Below are positions 1-13,900 of a stretch of DNA of 64,000 nucleotides, in pieces. Made by a program: the position numbers and the translations under genes. How positions within the stretch are numbered: the first letter of the stretch is position 1; every line of letters begins with the position of its first letter. Under the pieces are notes generated by a model. That model was given only the letters and a program-made list of their open reading frames with translations, had not been told where the DNA came from and ran no database searches. Origin of the DNA: Oasisia sp. SBJ-2009 (Eukaryota > Annelida > Polychaeta > Sabellida > Siboglinidae); NCBI GenBank assembly GCA_964017155.1, contig OZ024861.1, positions 24,320,213-24,384,212 of the forward strand, read 5' to 3'.

Positions 1-1683
1 CTTCAAATGGAGGAATTCCGTAGTCGTCCAATACCCCAGGATCCTAAGAGGGATTGTCCACGACCTTGGCATTACATTCTGTGTATTTACATAGGATGCC
101 TTTTGAAACCACCCCCAAATCCCTTGGACAGAGAAGCTGATGATGTAACATTTACCCAGCCAGTGCCCTGCCACCGTTAATAATGTCATGTGCATTTTCA
201 AGTGTTGCAAAACACATTTGACAAAAACTGCGCTTGAAATGCTCCGCTGTAAAGACTCGCCCGTAAAGAGCAAAAGCCAAGAGGGTGTGACAAAGTGAGT
301 CAGGGAGACGGAATCATTTTTGTATCATTATGACTACCCAGGGGTAGGCGTAGTAGTAAACAAGCCAGTGATTATTGGCCCTTCCCTTGAGAACTGCATG
401 CGCAGTTAGCCTCGACAGCCACAGTTATTTATTAATTACCTTCTAGCGGTTGGGTGTGCCAGCTGACATTAAATTGCAATAAAATCTGTCACATCTTGTT
501 AAATTATATCCACCACTGCATGATTGGTAAATAGTATCAAAGGATAGTGCTGAGAATGATGTGTAATGGTTTATGTTGGCAAATGTTCTAGTTTTATTAA
601 GTTATGTAATATGCTGTCCGAAGTAATTTCTAGTGTCATCCATGGCAGAAAAAGTGTGGGGGGGGGATTAGACTATGTACATCTAATGGTTTTATTATTT
701 TTTCTTGTGGTGTGATTATGTATGGCATTTTAATAATGTAGGTTTGTGTTCGTAGTTGCTTGTTTGTGTTCAAGGAAGATGATGACATTATTTTTTAACA
801 TTCACATAACGCATTTTGGTAAAATATGATTAACAGGACATGTCACATTACTGCAAAGTGATCTTTGTTTCTGTACAAGACTAACACAACTTTCAAGTTG
901 GCACAGGACTTGTTTTTTGTGTGTGAACTGTTGAGGTTCATGGTAATTCCAACTTCATCTCTAAACCAAACAGCCTTTGATAAATGTCAGATTCCAAAAT
1001 AGTTTGTGGCAACAGGAACAACAAAAGTTGGCACACAACTTGGTTTTTGTGTGTGAACTGTTGAGGTTCATGGTAATTCCAACTTCATCTCTAAACCAAA
1101 CAGCCTTTGATAAATGTCAGATTCCAAAATAGTTTGTGGCAACAGGAAATAGATATGGTACTGTCATGTTACTACCAGAGGTCATCTGACTGTAAGCCTG
1201 CTAGTAATTGAACTGCTTTTCTACAACCCTTCTTAAAGCAGTGAAAGTTAATTCCAAAATAACAGATTCATCCACATTCTCTACCAGCTTTTTGTACTAA
1301 GAAATTGATAAACTCCTATGTCCAGTTTTGGTGTAGAATAACATTTATAGTCTTTTGACGGAAAGCCAGACATCATTGTTGTCATGACATATTTACTTAT
1401 ATCAGTAGTGTAAGTTCATATCCATTCCCATTTGCACTGAAATAACTGATGCATTGGTAAGGTTAGGTTTGTGCGTTGACATGTGTCTGTCATTGATGTC
1501 GTGAAAACACAATGAGTGGTGCTTTGGTCAGGTTTTTAGTAGACCTTATCTCGAAAAAGTTTTTTAAAAGTACTTATTGAAATGTATTAAGAAACACTAC
1601 AGCACATGAGTGCCAAACATTAAGTTATGAATATATCAACTTGTAAATAGATTAAAATATTAAGTAATGGTGGTTTATTTCAG
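1..1683. other. 5' flank or first intron of the DUSP gene
   Basis: No coding exon was recognised here. The stretch is AT-rich with a short G-run near 656-667 and one tandem duplication (895-1150). Because an acceptor-like pyrimidine-AG precedes 1684, some or all of this may be intron between an unseen non-coding first exon and the ATG exon. No clear TATA box or CpG-rich core promoter could be assigned. Confidence 0.5.
895..1150. repeat. Two-copy tandem duplication, 130-bp period
   Basis: The block beginning near AAGTTGGCACA at 895 is repeated near 1025. For example GTGTGAACTGTTGAGG starts at 921 and again at 1051. The copies are almost identical beyond their first 25 bases, so the duplication looks recent. 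No open frame or known element is apparent in it. Confidence 0.9.
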
Positions 1684-1900
1684 GTTGTGAAACAACAACG
1701 AGGCACAGAGACTGGCAGGTTATTTCAGACGTCTTCTGGGTAGTAACTCTCAGGGTTCAGGATGACACATACCACTGGATAGAGACTGCGGCTGTCTGGT
1801 TGGGCAGCATGGCTACCAAGTTGTAGACTACAACTTGCCTTCCAATTGTTCACCATGATGATGGGTACCTAGACTTGGTTGAAAGTTGTGTCCCGTGAAG
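1684..1900 (+). other. Probable 5' UTR part of the first coding exon of DUSP
   Basis: A CAG acceptor at 1681-1683 is followed by sequence with no coding character leading to the ATG at 1901. An in-frame TGA at 1880-1882 stops any longer N-terminus in this exon. Several upstream ATGs, including ATGATGATGG near 1856, could form short upstream ORFs. The left boundary is inferred from the splice-site consensus only. Confidence 0.45.
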
Positions 1901-1975
1901 ATGGCTCGCGGCGTGCCATGGAAGATGATAGCAGCCAATGTGTTGGCAGATATTATGCAGATTGGGGATGAGGAG
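1901..1975 (+). CDS. DUSP16: DUSP coding exon 1 (residues 1-25)
   Basis: The ATG lies in a good Kozak context (A at -3, G at +4), and an in-frame TGA lies 19 nt upstream. The exon ends GAT GAG GAG before GTAAGT, phase 0. It encodes the start of the rhodanese-like domain; MIAANVLADIM occupies the position of the first helix in DUSP16. Nothing upstream is in frame, so this start is preferred. Confidence 0.85.
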
Positions 1976-4900
1976 GTAAGTGTAAATACTAGAATAACTG
2001 ATTAATTGATTTTATTTAGTAAAATATTTGTTATCAATAACAGTGAAACACTTCAGTGTTTTCCGTGGGTAAAATGATGGGCAAGATATTAGGTTGAACC
2101 AAGCAAGTGCTGAAGGCCAAATGCGACGCTATGGTGGTCTCCATGGTAACCGTCTGCATGAGGCCATGCCCCCGTAACGTATTAAAACAATCACTTTAAA
2201 ATGGTGTATTATGAAATGTGTTCTAACCTATTCCCTTGCATATAGTGGGGACAGAAATGACAGTTTAACATGTAAACTAGTTTTTGTAGCATTACTTGTA
2301 AATAATAAGCAGGTACAGGGAGTAGCAATGAGGTGGCAATTTCAGCTTATTTTAGTCGATTTGCATAGCTTTTTGCAGAGACCTGTCCACACCTAATTTG
2401 GATGGGTAAAACCTAGAAATATGTGTGGATGGTTTAAAAAAAGAATGAGTAAAAAATTCTTCAAAAATCGTAGATATTGTCAGTTATGCCTTAGGAATGA
2501 GTGTGTACTTGTAGTCCATTTCAGGTCAAAAACAGATTTAAAGTTTGTGAACTGGCAAAAATGTGATCCCGCATAAAGCCCCGGCTTAAAAAAACAGTGA
2601 GGAGGCACTAGGCCACCTTACTCATCAAATAGCAGAGGAAACAGTATAATACCGAAAATTACACATTATATTTAAGAAGACATTATATTATAGTGGAATA
2701 ATGGGAGTGTTTACCCTGCTCTATGATGAGCGAGGGGAGCCATCTCGCTGTTTTTCTAAGCCACCTCGCTCAAAATATGCCAGAATTGCCTCATAGCTAT
2801 TTCTTGCTATAAATATGCTTACCTGCTGCTAACTTGTGGTTCTATGCAATTGTTTCCTCTCTATTTCACAGGGAATATGTTTTTGAAGTTATTTTTTAAA
2901 ATAGTTCTAAGTAGCCATGCCCCCAGACCGAAATAGTGCACATCATGCATTTAATTTCGTCACTCACTGACGCTCAGCCCACCTTACCATGTCACCCATC
3001 ATTTTACTCAGGAGGGGAACACTGTAATCAGTGTAATGGTGTTACATGTACCAATGCTGTCAAATAAATATTTATAAATAAAATATACATGAAAGCATAC
3101 AAAAAGTGACTCCGCAATTAAACTATTTGGGTATAAATTAATTCTTTGATAAATTCCAGATTGTTTGATTTCGTTTTGATCATTTCCTATTCTACATGCA
3201 CTGATTTCCTTATATCTAATCCAGTCTGGAAATACTTTCAGTTCTTCACACTGTCTGTTTCTGCATTGTATTTTGCATCAAAAGGTCTGCAGTTGTAATA
3301 AATTTCTTCCATCCACTTGAATATTTTTAAACATGTTGGGGGTGATAATCTTTTTATTTAATTCATCATTACCTGCTTACCAATTAGATAAAAGTTGAAC
3401 TGGTAAAAACGATCATAAATTTCTTTAAACTTACAAATCATGAAAATAATGGTCAGTAAATTATGGTTTGTATTGATAACGCTTCAAAATAAGTTACCAG
3501 TTGCTTAGATGTAATGACAGTGAGGTTTCTACAAGTGTATGTCAATGGGCCTGCATGTTTCAGGTGTTGGTCATTGACAGCCGGTCGTTTCTGGAGTACA
3601 ACTCCTGTCACATTGTCGACTCTGTTAACGTGTGCTGCTCAAAGCTGGTCAAACGCAGACTTCAGCAAGGCAAGGTAAGTTGCTGGTTGATCACTAGGTG
3701 GAGCCACCATGTGGCTGGAATGTAGATACCTATTAGGTAATAGGTATTAGGTACACAGCTGGAAAGCAGTACATATCTTTTATAAGTAAATAAGTTAGAG
3801 ATATAAATGGCTACACTAACAATTAAATTTGAGATAGTGTGTTAAATAAGTTAATAAATAAATCAAAATAGATAAATCAGTTTAAAATGATGTAAAACAT
3901 GATATAAAAATAATTGGTTTACGGTACACAAGGATTCTGTGCAACTATTCCACCTGTTAACATCTGTACAATTGTACATTTTTATCATGTCATTAATAAT
4001 GTTAAGAATGTGGTTTTATTGATGCCATCTATCATAAGTTGGTAATTGTGGAAATGTGCATCTAGGACAAGTATATTTCAATGTTGTTGACTTGAGTAGA
4101 CCCAAGGCTGAAGAAAGCATTAGGTAAACTATAATGAAACACTGATTGCATTTAGATGTGCAACACATTACTGTAACATATTTGGGCCTACAAGTAGACT
4201 GCTAAAGCACTTCCATATACAGTGGTGTATAACTTGTTGGTCTGTATTTTTATGTATACCATTTAAATTCCGTCTAGTACAAGTATGCGCCTAGCCGCCT
4301 ACACAGGTTTCTTGTGCTTTGGGGAAGCAACCAAGAGTTCTGTTAGTGACTCACTGTGTTAAATAATAACTTATGTCAGATAATCTTTTTATTTCAGGCT
4401 TGCTTATAACATTGTTAGGTCTACACCTTTAGCTAATCTTTTTAAGTGTGTATGCCAACCCACAAGCATACATGCACAAATGCCATGTTATTTCATACAT
4501 CAATTCCCAGATGGTGTTCAATTGAACAGGTTTCCCATGGAGTAAAGTATAAGGTTCTTTGAGCAGTTCTAATGATTGGATATTGTGCTATATAAAAATT
4601 AAACTTTTTAATTTATTTTAAATAACTCTTTATTTAAATGTAACTGTGCAGTGGAAATTGACTCAATGTTCTAGGAATACATACATATACGGAAAGTTTC
4701 ATTTGAAATAACTGTCACCACATTTGATTATCGCTGGTAGTTGCTAAAAGACTTTCGAGTTGTAATACTATATGTGTCACAGGAAGATGGCACATTATGT
4801 GCCATGTGACATAACAATACTTTTTTGTTTTGATTGCTCGTGTATAATGTATTCTTGCTGTTGTTATGAAATAAAATTTGATTTGAGTTAGAAATAACTA

Positions 4901-7900
4901 TCAGAACATTTGATTAGTTGCTAAAAGACCTTCGAGTTGTACACATACAGAAAGTTGCTTTTAAAATAGCTATCAGCATATGTGATTAGTTGCTAAAAGA
5001 CTTAAATTGAGTTGTTTGTTGACAACTGCAGTGTCACAAAGCCAATGCAAAAAGCCAAGGTTGTGACTGTGAACTATGTGTTTATAAGTGGCCAAAGTGA
5101 GACAGTCACATCTTTGGCCTAGTCAGGCCTATTTATTTATTTTTGTTAACATCGTAATCATCTTCCCACTGTAACATATTAAATTATTTGTTATCAGTGT
5201 TGCATGTACTACTGCTTACAAAGTGACAAACAAATGGTGTTTGGTAGACTGCAATGTGAGATTTTTGAGTTGGTGACAATACGGACATTTGGTGCTGGCG
5301 TTTGCATGTCATTATGTTTGCTAATGATGGCTGTTGTCAAAGTATGGTGTGGTTGAGCCACAAAACAGATATGATGGGCAGAATTATGTTTTAATGCAGA
5401 AGGCAGCTGCTGTTTAATATATTGGTGTACTTAAAAGGTATTAAAATAGTAATAAATCAGACAAAAAGGTAGCACCTGGGGCCATATTTATCATATTTAA
5501 CAGTAAATTATTCAACGTCCAAAACTGGTTATATCTCAGGCATCAATGTGCGAATGTTTGTAACTGTTTCATATAACTGATTACAGCCTAGCTGTCTTGG
5601 TAAGCCTGTGGTGCTGCCAAGAGAGGTGAAGTCAGGTACTACCAGTGTGTGCCACATTCACTAGGTGGCAGCACTACCTGACTAGTCCTAGACGGCAGTT
5701 ACCCTGGTGTACCTGTGTCGGGCTTTACGACATATGCTAATAATGAATACACTCTAAGAATCAAATGTTTTTCCTGTTTTTTTGCACAATCCCCCAGAGT
5801 AAATCAAGTCTTGTAAAAAAATATTGCACACTATTTATAAATTCAGATTTCTTTGGTCATCCTTTGGTGTTTTCACCTATTTCTTACCAAGATATCTGAC
5901 AGCAGATCTGTTCCGTCTCTCTTGTCCATTTTGTTTGTTTGAGTGTCTTAGATATTCATAAAGTTTAAATAATGACATATATTAAATTCAATCACAGAAT
6001 ACTGAGCTTTCTTAATGTAACAAGGATTGTTAAATATTAAAAAAATACATATCAAATAGTTATCACTCAAAGGTTATTGATAATTTGCTAGTACCGGTAA
6101 TTATAAACAATTATGGTAGACTTGTGTTTGTGTGAAACATAACTTACTGGGACAGAAAAACAAGCATCTGGTTAAGAGAGAAGACAGGTTAATCATAGAA
6201 GTGATGGAACAAGTCAGAAGACGGAAGTAGACATGGATAGGTCACGTCAGTACAGTAGGATACAGGATAATGGATGGACGTGAGGGAAACCTTACAAAGA
6301 CAAAGGAAGTGAGAAGAGGAAGATGACAGTATGACGGAGAAACAAACACGACGAGTACAGGAAGGACACCAGAGGATAATGCAAGACAGGCAGATCGGGA
6401 AAATGGAAACAGCATGCTGATGCCTTTGTTGGTGTGTTTTTTGTTCTCTGTATATCAGGAGCTTTGATCATGTCTATTAAAAAAAAATGGTATTGTACTT
6501 TGTCAGAACTCAGAATACAAAATGTATTGCATTTTCATCTGATACCTAACAGTACGTATCAACCGGTGGTTGAAGGCTAGCAGTCTAGGTGTATGTGATT
6601 TACCAGTAGTAATAGTAAAACAGGGATGTGGACGTGGTGTGAGGACATTTATATTGGTTAATTCTTTGTATGTAGTTCTCTGTTACATTTTCAGTACGTA
6701 GTATATTATTGTTATTATGACTAATCAAGGGTGTGTTGCTAAATCCTGAAATGTGTCTTCAGTAAACAAACCTAAAACAATGTTCAGGAATCACAAAACG
6801 GGCAGGGGTGATAAGGCTGAGCCCTTGTTAGTTGTTACCCTCACTTCTAACTGAACCCACTGCAGAGAGGGCAGGAAACATGATGTCCAACAATTCTACG
6901 ACATCTGAAATCCACTACACACAATTCACATGTCATATATGACTGACTCATTCAGGGAGCCTAAGTCCCCCCATGGCACCAGTGACATGTGGGACCCTAA
7001 GTCTCCCAGTGGTACCAGTGACCTGTGGGACCCTAAGTCTCCCAGTGGTACCAGTGACCTGTGGGACCCTAAGTCTCCCAGTGGTACCAGTGATCTGTTA
7101 CTTGGGCACTGCACCTTGTACTGGAGAAAGAAATACACACTTATGTACTGCTGTATTTTTTTTTAAAGGCGGCACTTTGTAGAAATGTGTCATTCTGCTC
7201 AGAAAAACTCTTCCGTGCTGCGGTGGCAATGTTGTTTTTCTGGCAGACTCTAGACTTAAGAAAGTCTGTTTGGTTGTGAAAACAGACTTAACAGTGTGAT
7301 GTCATGACTGACAACACTGTTCACGGTTCAGTCATACTTGATTGTAAAGAACTTATGCCAGTGACGTCACAGAGTTGTCATATCATGGATAATCGTTGTC
7401 ATGCAGCGCATGTTTTTGCAACTATAATTGAATGCAGTTGCCAGTTTTATGTTGCATTGGTTTAAGTTGTCATGACATGGCATGTTGTGCAATTTATGGG
7501 TCGTGACTGTCTGTGTCAGTGACAGAGGTGAATCCTATTCAACCGTGGATTACACGAGCTTAAGATCTTGCTACCCAGGCCTGGATGTCTAAAACGTATT
7601 ACGCAAAGTCAATATTTGTATTTAAATAAACGACATCCAGTATTTGTATCTACCTTCCTTCCACCATTAACCTTCTGATCTAATATTTGTTATAAAGTAT
7701 TGGTTAATTATAGATATTTACTGCGTACACAGTATATTGTATGAATTGTAAGCCTCTTCCAGGAGAGCACCACTGTGCCATTGGCATACATAACTTGGTC
7801 AGCTTCTCAATGCAAGATGAAACAAAACAATAATGTTCTGTATGAATTTTTCCTGTGATGAGTGATGGCCCAATATGATCCCATACATAGGATTATATAA

Positions 7901-10900
7901 AGACCAGACCATCCATAATTTGGATGAGTAATGTTTGTTTGGGATGGGCAAATGCATGCTTGGATGGGAACAAATTTGAGGAGCAAAAAACTTATTTTTC
8001 CAATTATATTGTCAATTATACTTGAACAAGTTTTCTGAACAGATTTTATAGACGTATATATTTTATACATATTTCTGGACATATTTTATAGACGTCTAGG
8101 TTGAATGACGCTTGTTTGTTTACACATATTTTTGGACTAGCATAAATTTGGCCGTGCATAAAGACCTAAGCTCATATAATTATTAATTTATTCAGCCTCC
8201 GTTGCCGGAGAAGAAATATTATGTACTTATTCATATATACAGTCACATATAAAAGACACATGGTGAAGAATAAATGCCTGATAAAATAAAATTAATAGCA
8301 ACAATACATACAGTGACATGATATAATATATAAAACTCAGTGTATATTGTTCATATCAGTTAAAATAAAGAGTCGCTTAATATAGTGCAGTGGTTCAGAG
8401 ATGAACTAAAAGATGTTCATGTGAATATGGCAAAATTGGTAAAATTATCAGTAAATATAAAGGTGTCTAGTTGAGTCAACAAAACCGTCATTGTTTGTCA
8501 CACTAGTTTCAGGTATATGTTGAGAATTAAATGTCCAATGTTTTAATGATCAATAACTGGACCCTGGTACCCATTATAGTGTCACCAACCATGATGGTTC
8601 TGACTAATCAATTAGTCTAAACTGTGGTGGCAATGCTAATTTCCTGGAAGTGATTGTCTTCATGCCTTTCCAGTGGGGAGTAATACAAGCAATTAGTGTG
8701 ATTGATAAATCACTCCCCTGGTGATTAATTAGAGCAGCTAGTGTGAGACCTTGCCTAAATGATGATGCATCGATCTGAGATTTTCACATCCTTGCTTCAG
8801 GCAACAGTTAGTCTGTGAACTTCCAAATATAACACATGCAAGAGAAGCTTGTAGAAATGACAAAAAAGACAGACGTCTGAAGATATACCTGCCCAACTGG
8901 AATGTAAAATGGTTAATAATTATAATTGTGATGAACTTTTTAAACAGTGACCTCCAGGATATGACCCTGTTCAATAGTGTTTATGTGTATAAAACAATAT
9001 AAGTTACGTATACACAAATAAAATAATTTTTAGTGATATAAATGCAAATTCAGCTTGATAGAAGGTTTGTTAGTATTTGTGACTATGTAATCTTGTATAA
9101 AGATATAGGTACATAAATGAGATTAATATAGAAACAATTATTAACAAAATAAATTAAACAAAATGTAAAATTTAAACAAATTAATATGTATAATAACATT
9201 TTATTAATAAATAATTATTAAGATCATAAAATTATATAGTACTGTAGTAGTAAGCACCGAAATAACCAGACATTAAAAGCAGATTTGATTAAGTGAATCT
9301 TAGAGCAATTTAAATGTGTGCAAGCACCATTTTTAGTTGATCTCACAATTTTGACAAATTAAATCAGTGACAGTGTTACCTGCACCAGTTCCCTGTTGGT
9401 TATAATTTACATAAAGTTTGTTATAATTTACATAAAGATTCACTTGGCATACATTTTATTTTCCAAATATAATATATAATTCAATGACACTATTGTAGAT
9501 TATAATGTTATCATTTTATTTGTACAAATGGAACTGTACTAAAAATGATACAATGTTGATGGTCAGACTGTATGTTTGTTTCCATGATGACACTGCCAGC
9601 AGTCAGTCACGACTGTTGTCATGATATTAGTCACTGTTGTCTGTGAGTCCCGACCCACAGGAGACTCACCGCTAACAATAGATTAGTGTACACATGAGTG
9701 GCATGATGGTAACAGCAGACGGAAATGAATGGAGTGGGAATTGACGTGTTTGAAAAGACTCGTAGACTGGTACATTGTAGTAGTATAACAGCCAAACAAA
9801 CGTAAACTCAACAGGTTGTCAGGGGCAGGATAAAAGCAGCGCTGCAGAAACACTCGATCGATTGCAACAAAGTTCTGATAAATGCGGATTCATTATGGTC
9901 TACCTCAAAATGATAATAGTAATATTAATAAAATTACACCAATATCCTCAATATCAGTGGATGATGCCTGCATTTATTAATGAGACCCTTGTCTTACTCA
10001 CTGCTGGTCATGTGACTGCTGGTCATGTGATAGCGGACATCTCGGTAGACACATTGAGTGTGCATATTAAGGAACGGTGGCGTCGCATTGTCGCAGATAG
10101 CCGGGATTAGCCCCAAACCTCGCGTCTAAACACGTCACTGGCACCAGTGACGCTCCCTCCTGCCATCTCTAGGCGGCTGATACAATTGCCTGGAGGATCA
10201 GTAGTCACACTCATGTGGTTGATGCTTGATAACTGATGCTTTATGGCCGCTGCAAATCCTCCCTGTCTCATTGGCATTGAGATAAGTGAGCTGTGACGCT
10301 TCCACTGTCTGCATCCGCAGCTTTATAAGCTTTGATGGTTATTTAATATGACTTATGCATTTACCACTTGCATGGTTCAGTCGTTTGTTATGTTGGTGGT
10401 TGGTGACAAGTTTTTGTGACGGTTCGTCACCTTTGTCCTGTGTGGCTTTCTCTGCAGAATCTCAAAACGTATCTGTTGCTGCTTCTGTGATGCTATCTTA
10501 CCACGCTTGTGTCTTCACCCACCTCTTCTTGCATCTCCTCGAGCTGGCATCTACTGCCACATTAGGGAGCCTGCTTGTTTAGCCCAACCAATGCAATGGC
10601 TGTTTTTGGCTCTTTTTCTGCCGACTCTGATTTTTTATACGTATATCTGTGGTTTGTTTAGTGCCAAGTTTGAGCCAGCTCTCTGTTCACTTCTTGTCAT
10701 ATTTGTAAAGTAAATAGTTGGCAACTATAAGTGTTTCTTGTGTTTAGTGAAATTATTCATTTAGTTCTTTGAATTAAATAAGATCTTCATCAGGTAAAAT
10801 CATTTATTCAGTGAAGTCATTCATTTAGTCCATTTCATGTACATGGGGTGTAGTCAGTCATTCAGTGAGATCATTCGTCAATTAAAGTCACTCCTTCAGT

Positions 10901-13900
10901 TAAGTCATTCATTAATTCAAATTGTCAAATATTCAGAGAGGTCATCATTAAAACAAAGTCACTCATTCAGTGAGGTCATCATTAACACAAATAAAATCAC
11001 TCATTCAGTGAGGTCATTCATTAAAACATATAAAGTCACTCATGCAGTGAGGTCATCATTAAAACAAATAAAATCATTAATTCAGTGAGGTCATCATTAA
11101 AACAAATAAAGTCACTCATTCATTGTGGTCATCATTAAAACATATAAAGTCACTCATTCAGTGAGGTCATCATTAAAACATATAAAGTCACTCATTCAGT
11201 GAGGTCACTAAGTAAAGTCAATCCTCCAATGTGGTCAGTCGTGTATTCTCCAGTCACTAATACTATAATAGCAATACTGTGTGATCATGTGATGATCTTT
11301 CCCCTAACATTGCTACTGTGTGGGTACTGTCTGACACAATCTACCATCAAACATATCTCATTGCAGTCTTACAGCAGGATGTGATTAATAAAGAAGAAAG
11401 AAGTCTTATTGTTAATAAACCCTGTACATAGTACACCCTGTTGTAAACTACATTCAGTGCCGCATTCTTTGATTCACATTCCTGAGATAAGAAAGATATG
11501 AGTGAAAACGGCAACTTCTCATCCCTAATAACAGTTGACTTGTTACTGTATCATTGCATGAAACCAGCATTGAGAGGAAAATAATACTGCCATATCAGAC
11601 GTATAAAGACCATATAGGATAACACAGTTTTGTATGACGTGATGCACGCGTGCCCATGCATGAGGCATCAGAGCACACAAGTAATTCTGTGAATCTCTTG
11701 ACTTCCCCATACACGTACATGATCTTCTTAAGTTGCTGATGTTTTAAAAAATATGTCCTTAACATTTCATTGAGTGAATAGAATACATTTCCTATACCCA
11801 GGTTAGTGGATCAGTTGGTGACAACGTACTAAAAACTTCAAATTTGCATTGCACGTTTACATAATTCATGAATAATGCAGGAAATTGTCTTGCATGTACA
11901 TGTATACCAATTGTGATCCTGAATGAAGATGGGAATTTTTACTAGTTGTAATGGGTGGGTTGGTCATCACCTGTGATAGCGGTCAGTGTGATTACAGGTG
12001 TTGTGTGTTTGTCTGTCTCCAGGTGATGGTGACGGAGCTGTTAAGTCAGGCGTGTCATCACTACAAGTTGGTTCCTCGCAGTCGCATCATCGTCTACGAC
12101 CAGTGCACCTCGGATCCCCTCGTCCTCTCCCCCGACTGCTTCCTTAGTGTCCTCCTCCACAAGCTCGTCTCTGTCTTCTTCAGGATAGAACTCCTGCGAG
12201 GTGAGTCGTGGCGTGGTCACGGTTGACTAGTCATATGGGCGTGGTCATGGTTGAATGACTACTTCCCTAGAGATTCTGGGCATAGTTACGGTTGATCGAC
12301 TGCTTCCATGGAGACTCTTAGCTTGGTCATGGTTGACCGATCTCTACATCAGAAAGAATCTGGACATGGTCATGGTTGACCGCCCATCTCCTCAGGAAGA
12401 TGTCTGTAGTTGAACTGTTATCATATCTGTATGAAATGCAAGAAAGGCATTAAGCAATATGGCGATCGTTGTACTTGTAGCTACAAATTTACTAATAATT
12501 TACAGAGCAAAACATTTCCATAGCCATTGTAAGCACAATTTAGAATAATACCTTGCTCACTTTTAGTTCATACTAAAATGTACTGGATACAAAATATGAG
12601 TCGTACTAAGAGAATGATGAAAATCTGCAAATATAAATACTTCACATTGAGAACATTGAGTAAGAAGAGAATTCTATGACGATGTGTCACTTCTGATTCC
12701 ACACAAAGGACCAGTGACTATTTACGATATGACACACCACAGAAACCCGTCTGAGCTGGTGTGGAGTTAGAGATAATGGAGGCAAGGAGCTCCTTGACTT
12801 CCTGTATTTGTGACGCGTCACTGTCACCATGGCAACTAAGAGCTCTTTTACGAAAATCTCCTGTGTTAGCATGCAGGCGTTCATGGTTGACTTAAGGACC
12901 TCTTTAATCTCACTAAAAGTGTTCCTTGCACTTTATATTTACAACTAATGTTTGTGTATTATCATGATAATTAATTTTTCTGCATGTAACGCTCCAACGC
13001 ATTCATGTATAGGTTGAATTGGGTCCATAGAAATGTTATCGAAAAAAGAAAGAGTTAAAGAAAAGTTATAAAAATAAAAGGATGACACACACATCTGAAT
13101 CAGTGATGTTCTGTGTCATGTCTTTTAAACACTATCTCATAACAGTGTTTGTTTAGTGCCTAAGGCTGGCCGATACTGGAGTTCATGCTAATATAATTTA
13201 CATGTTTACATATTCATACACATAATAACGACGCCATATGAATGGTGTACTCACTAAGTGACATATACAAGTGCCTGCAGTATGTACATTAAGTCTGTGT
13301 CATTGACCAAACATTTCGTGAGTCACGGGCTGAGAATACCAGTGACAAACAATGCAGGTGCACCTAGATAAAAACGCTAACATGTAGATATTTCCTGTGC
13401 TACAAATTGTTGTATTGTCTCAAAATAATTAAGGTGATGCAATATTTTATCTGCAGAAGTGTTGTTTTTGTTTAAAGTTATTTTATTATTGTGGTTTTAT
13501 TGCATCTCACTATGATAGTTCGACTACCAGGTAGTTTGAGTATCTTCATCAGCAACAGTTCTTCCTTTGCTCACCAGGTGGTGTGATATGTCACCTGGAG
13601 GTAAACCCTTCACGAAGTTCACGGGTGAAACTGTAGCAATTCAATAAGTTTCAATTGTAATACATCAAAATATCGATGCATCGCTGTGGTTGCTAATGCA
13701 TGTCAGTAGTAAATTTAACTTGCACTGATATTGGCAATAATACACTGAGCTATTCATACTTAGCAACCAGACTAGCCAAAACCACTTGTCCCACATAAAA
13801 CAACACCAACTGAACATGCTTTTTAATATCACTTTGTAAGTTTACTTGTTTACTGACCTAATGTCAACAATGATTGGCACCATCAGTCAGCATTATAAAT

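Larger units (their letters stand above)
3675..12022 (+). other. DUSP intron 2 (8.3 kb)
   Basis: GT-AG intron between the docking-motif exon and exon 3. It holds a possible decayed LINE tail near 6170-6430, a 36-bp repeat at 6957-7100, one full cyclic-AMP-response octamer at 7363-7370 and a ~38-bp repeat array at 10790-11215. The rest is AT-rich DNA in which I see no gene. Confidence 0.85.

Noticed and set aside
5580..5720. Possible MITE around GTGCTGCCAAGAG...GGTGGCAGCACTACCTGAC
   Set aside because: Only short imperfect inverted pieces (GTCAGGTA/TACCTGAC and similar) with no consistent arms or target duplication.
6926..7182. Three overlapping ORFs with SLVPLGDLGS or PKSPSGTSDLW repeats
   Set aside because: A 36-bp tandem repeat keeps several frames open on both strands. 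No other support.
10790..11215. Regularly spaced repeats resembling a CRISPR array
   Set aside because: Units are head-to-tail and degenerate, with no unique spacers, in an animal intron. The same holds for the arrays at 28910, 53788 and 57368.
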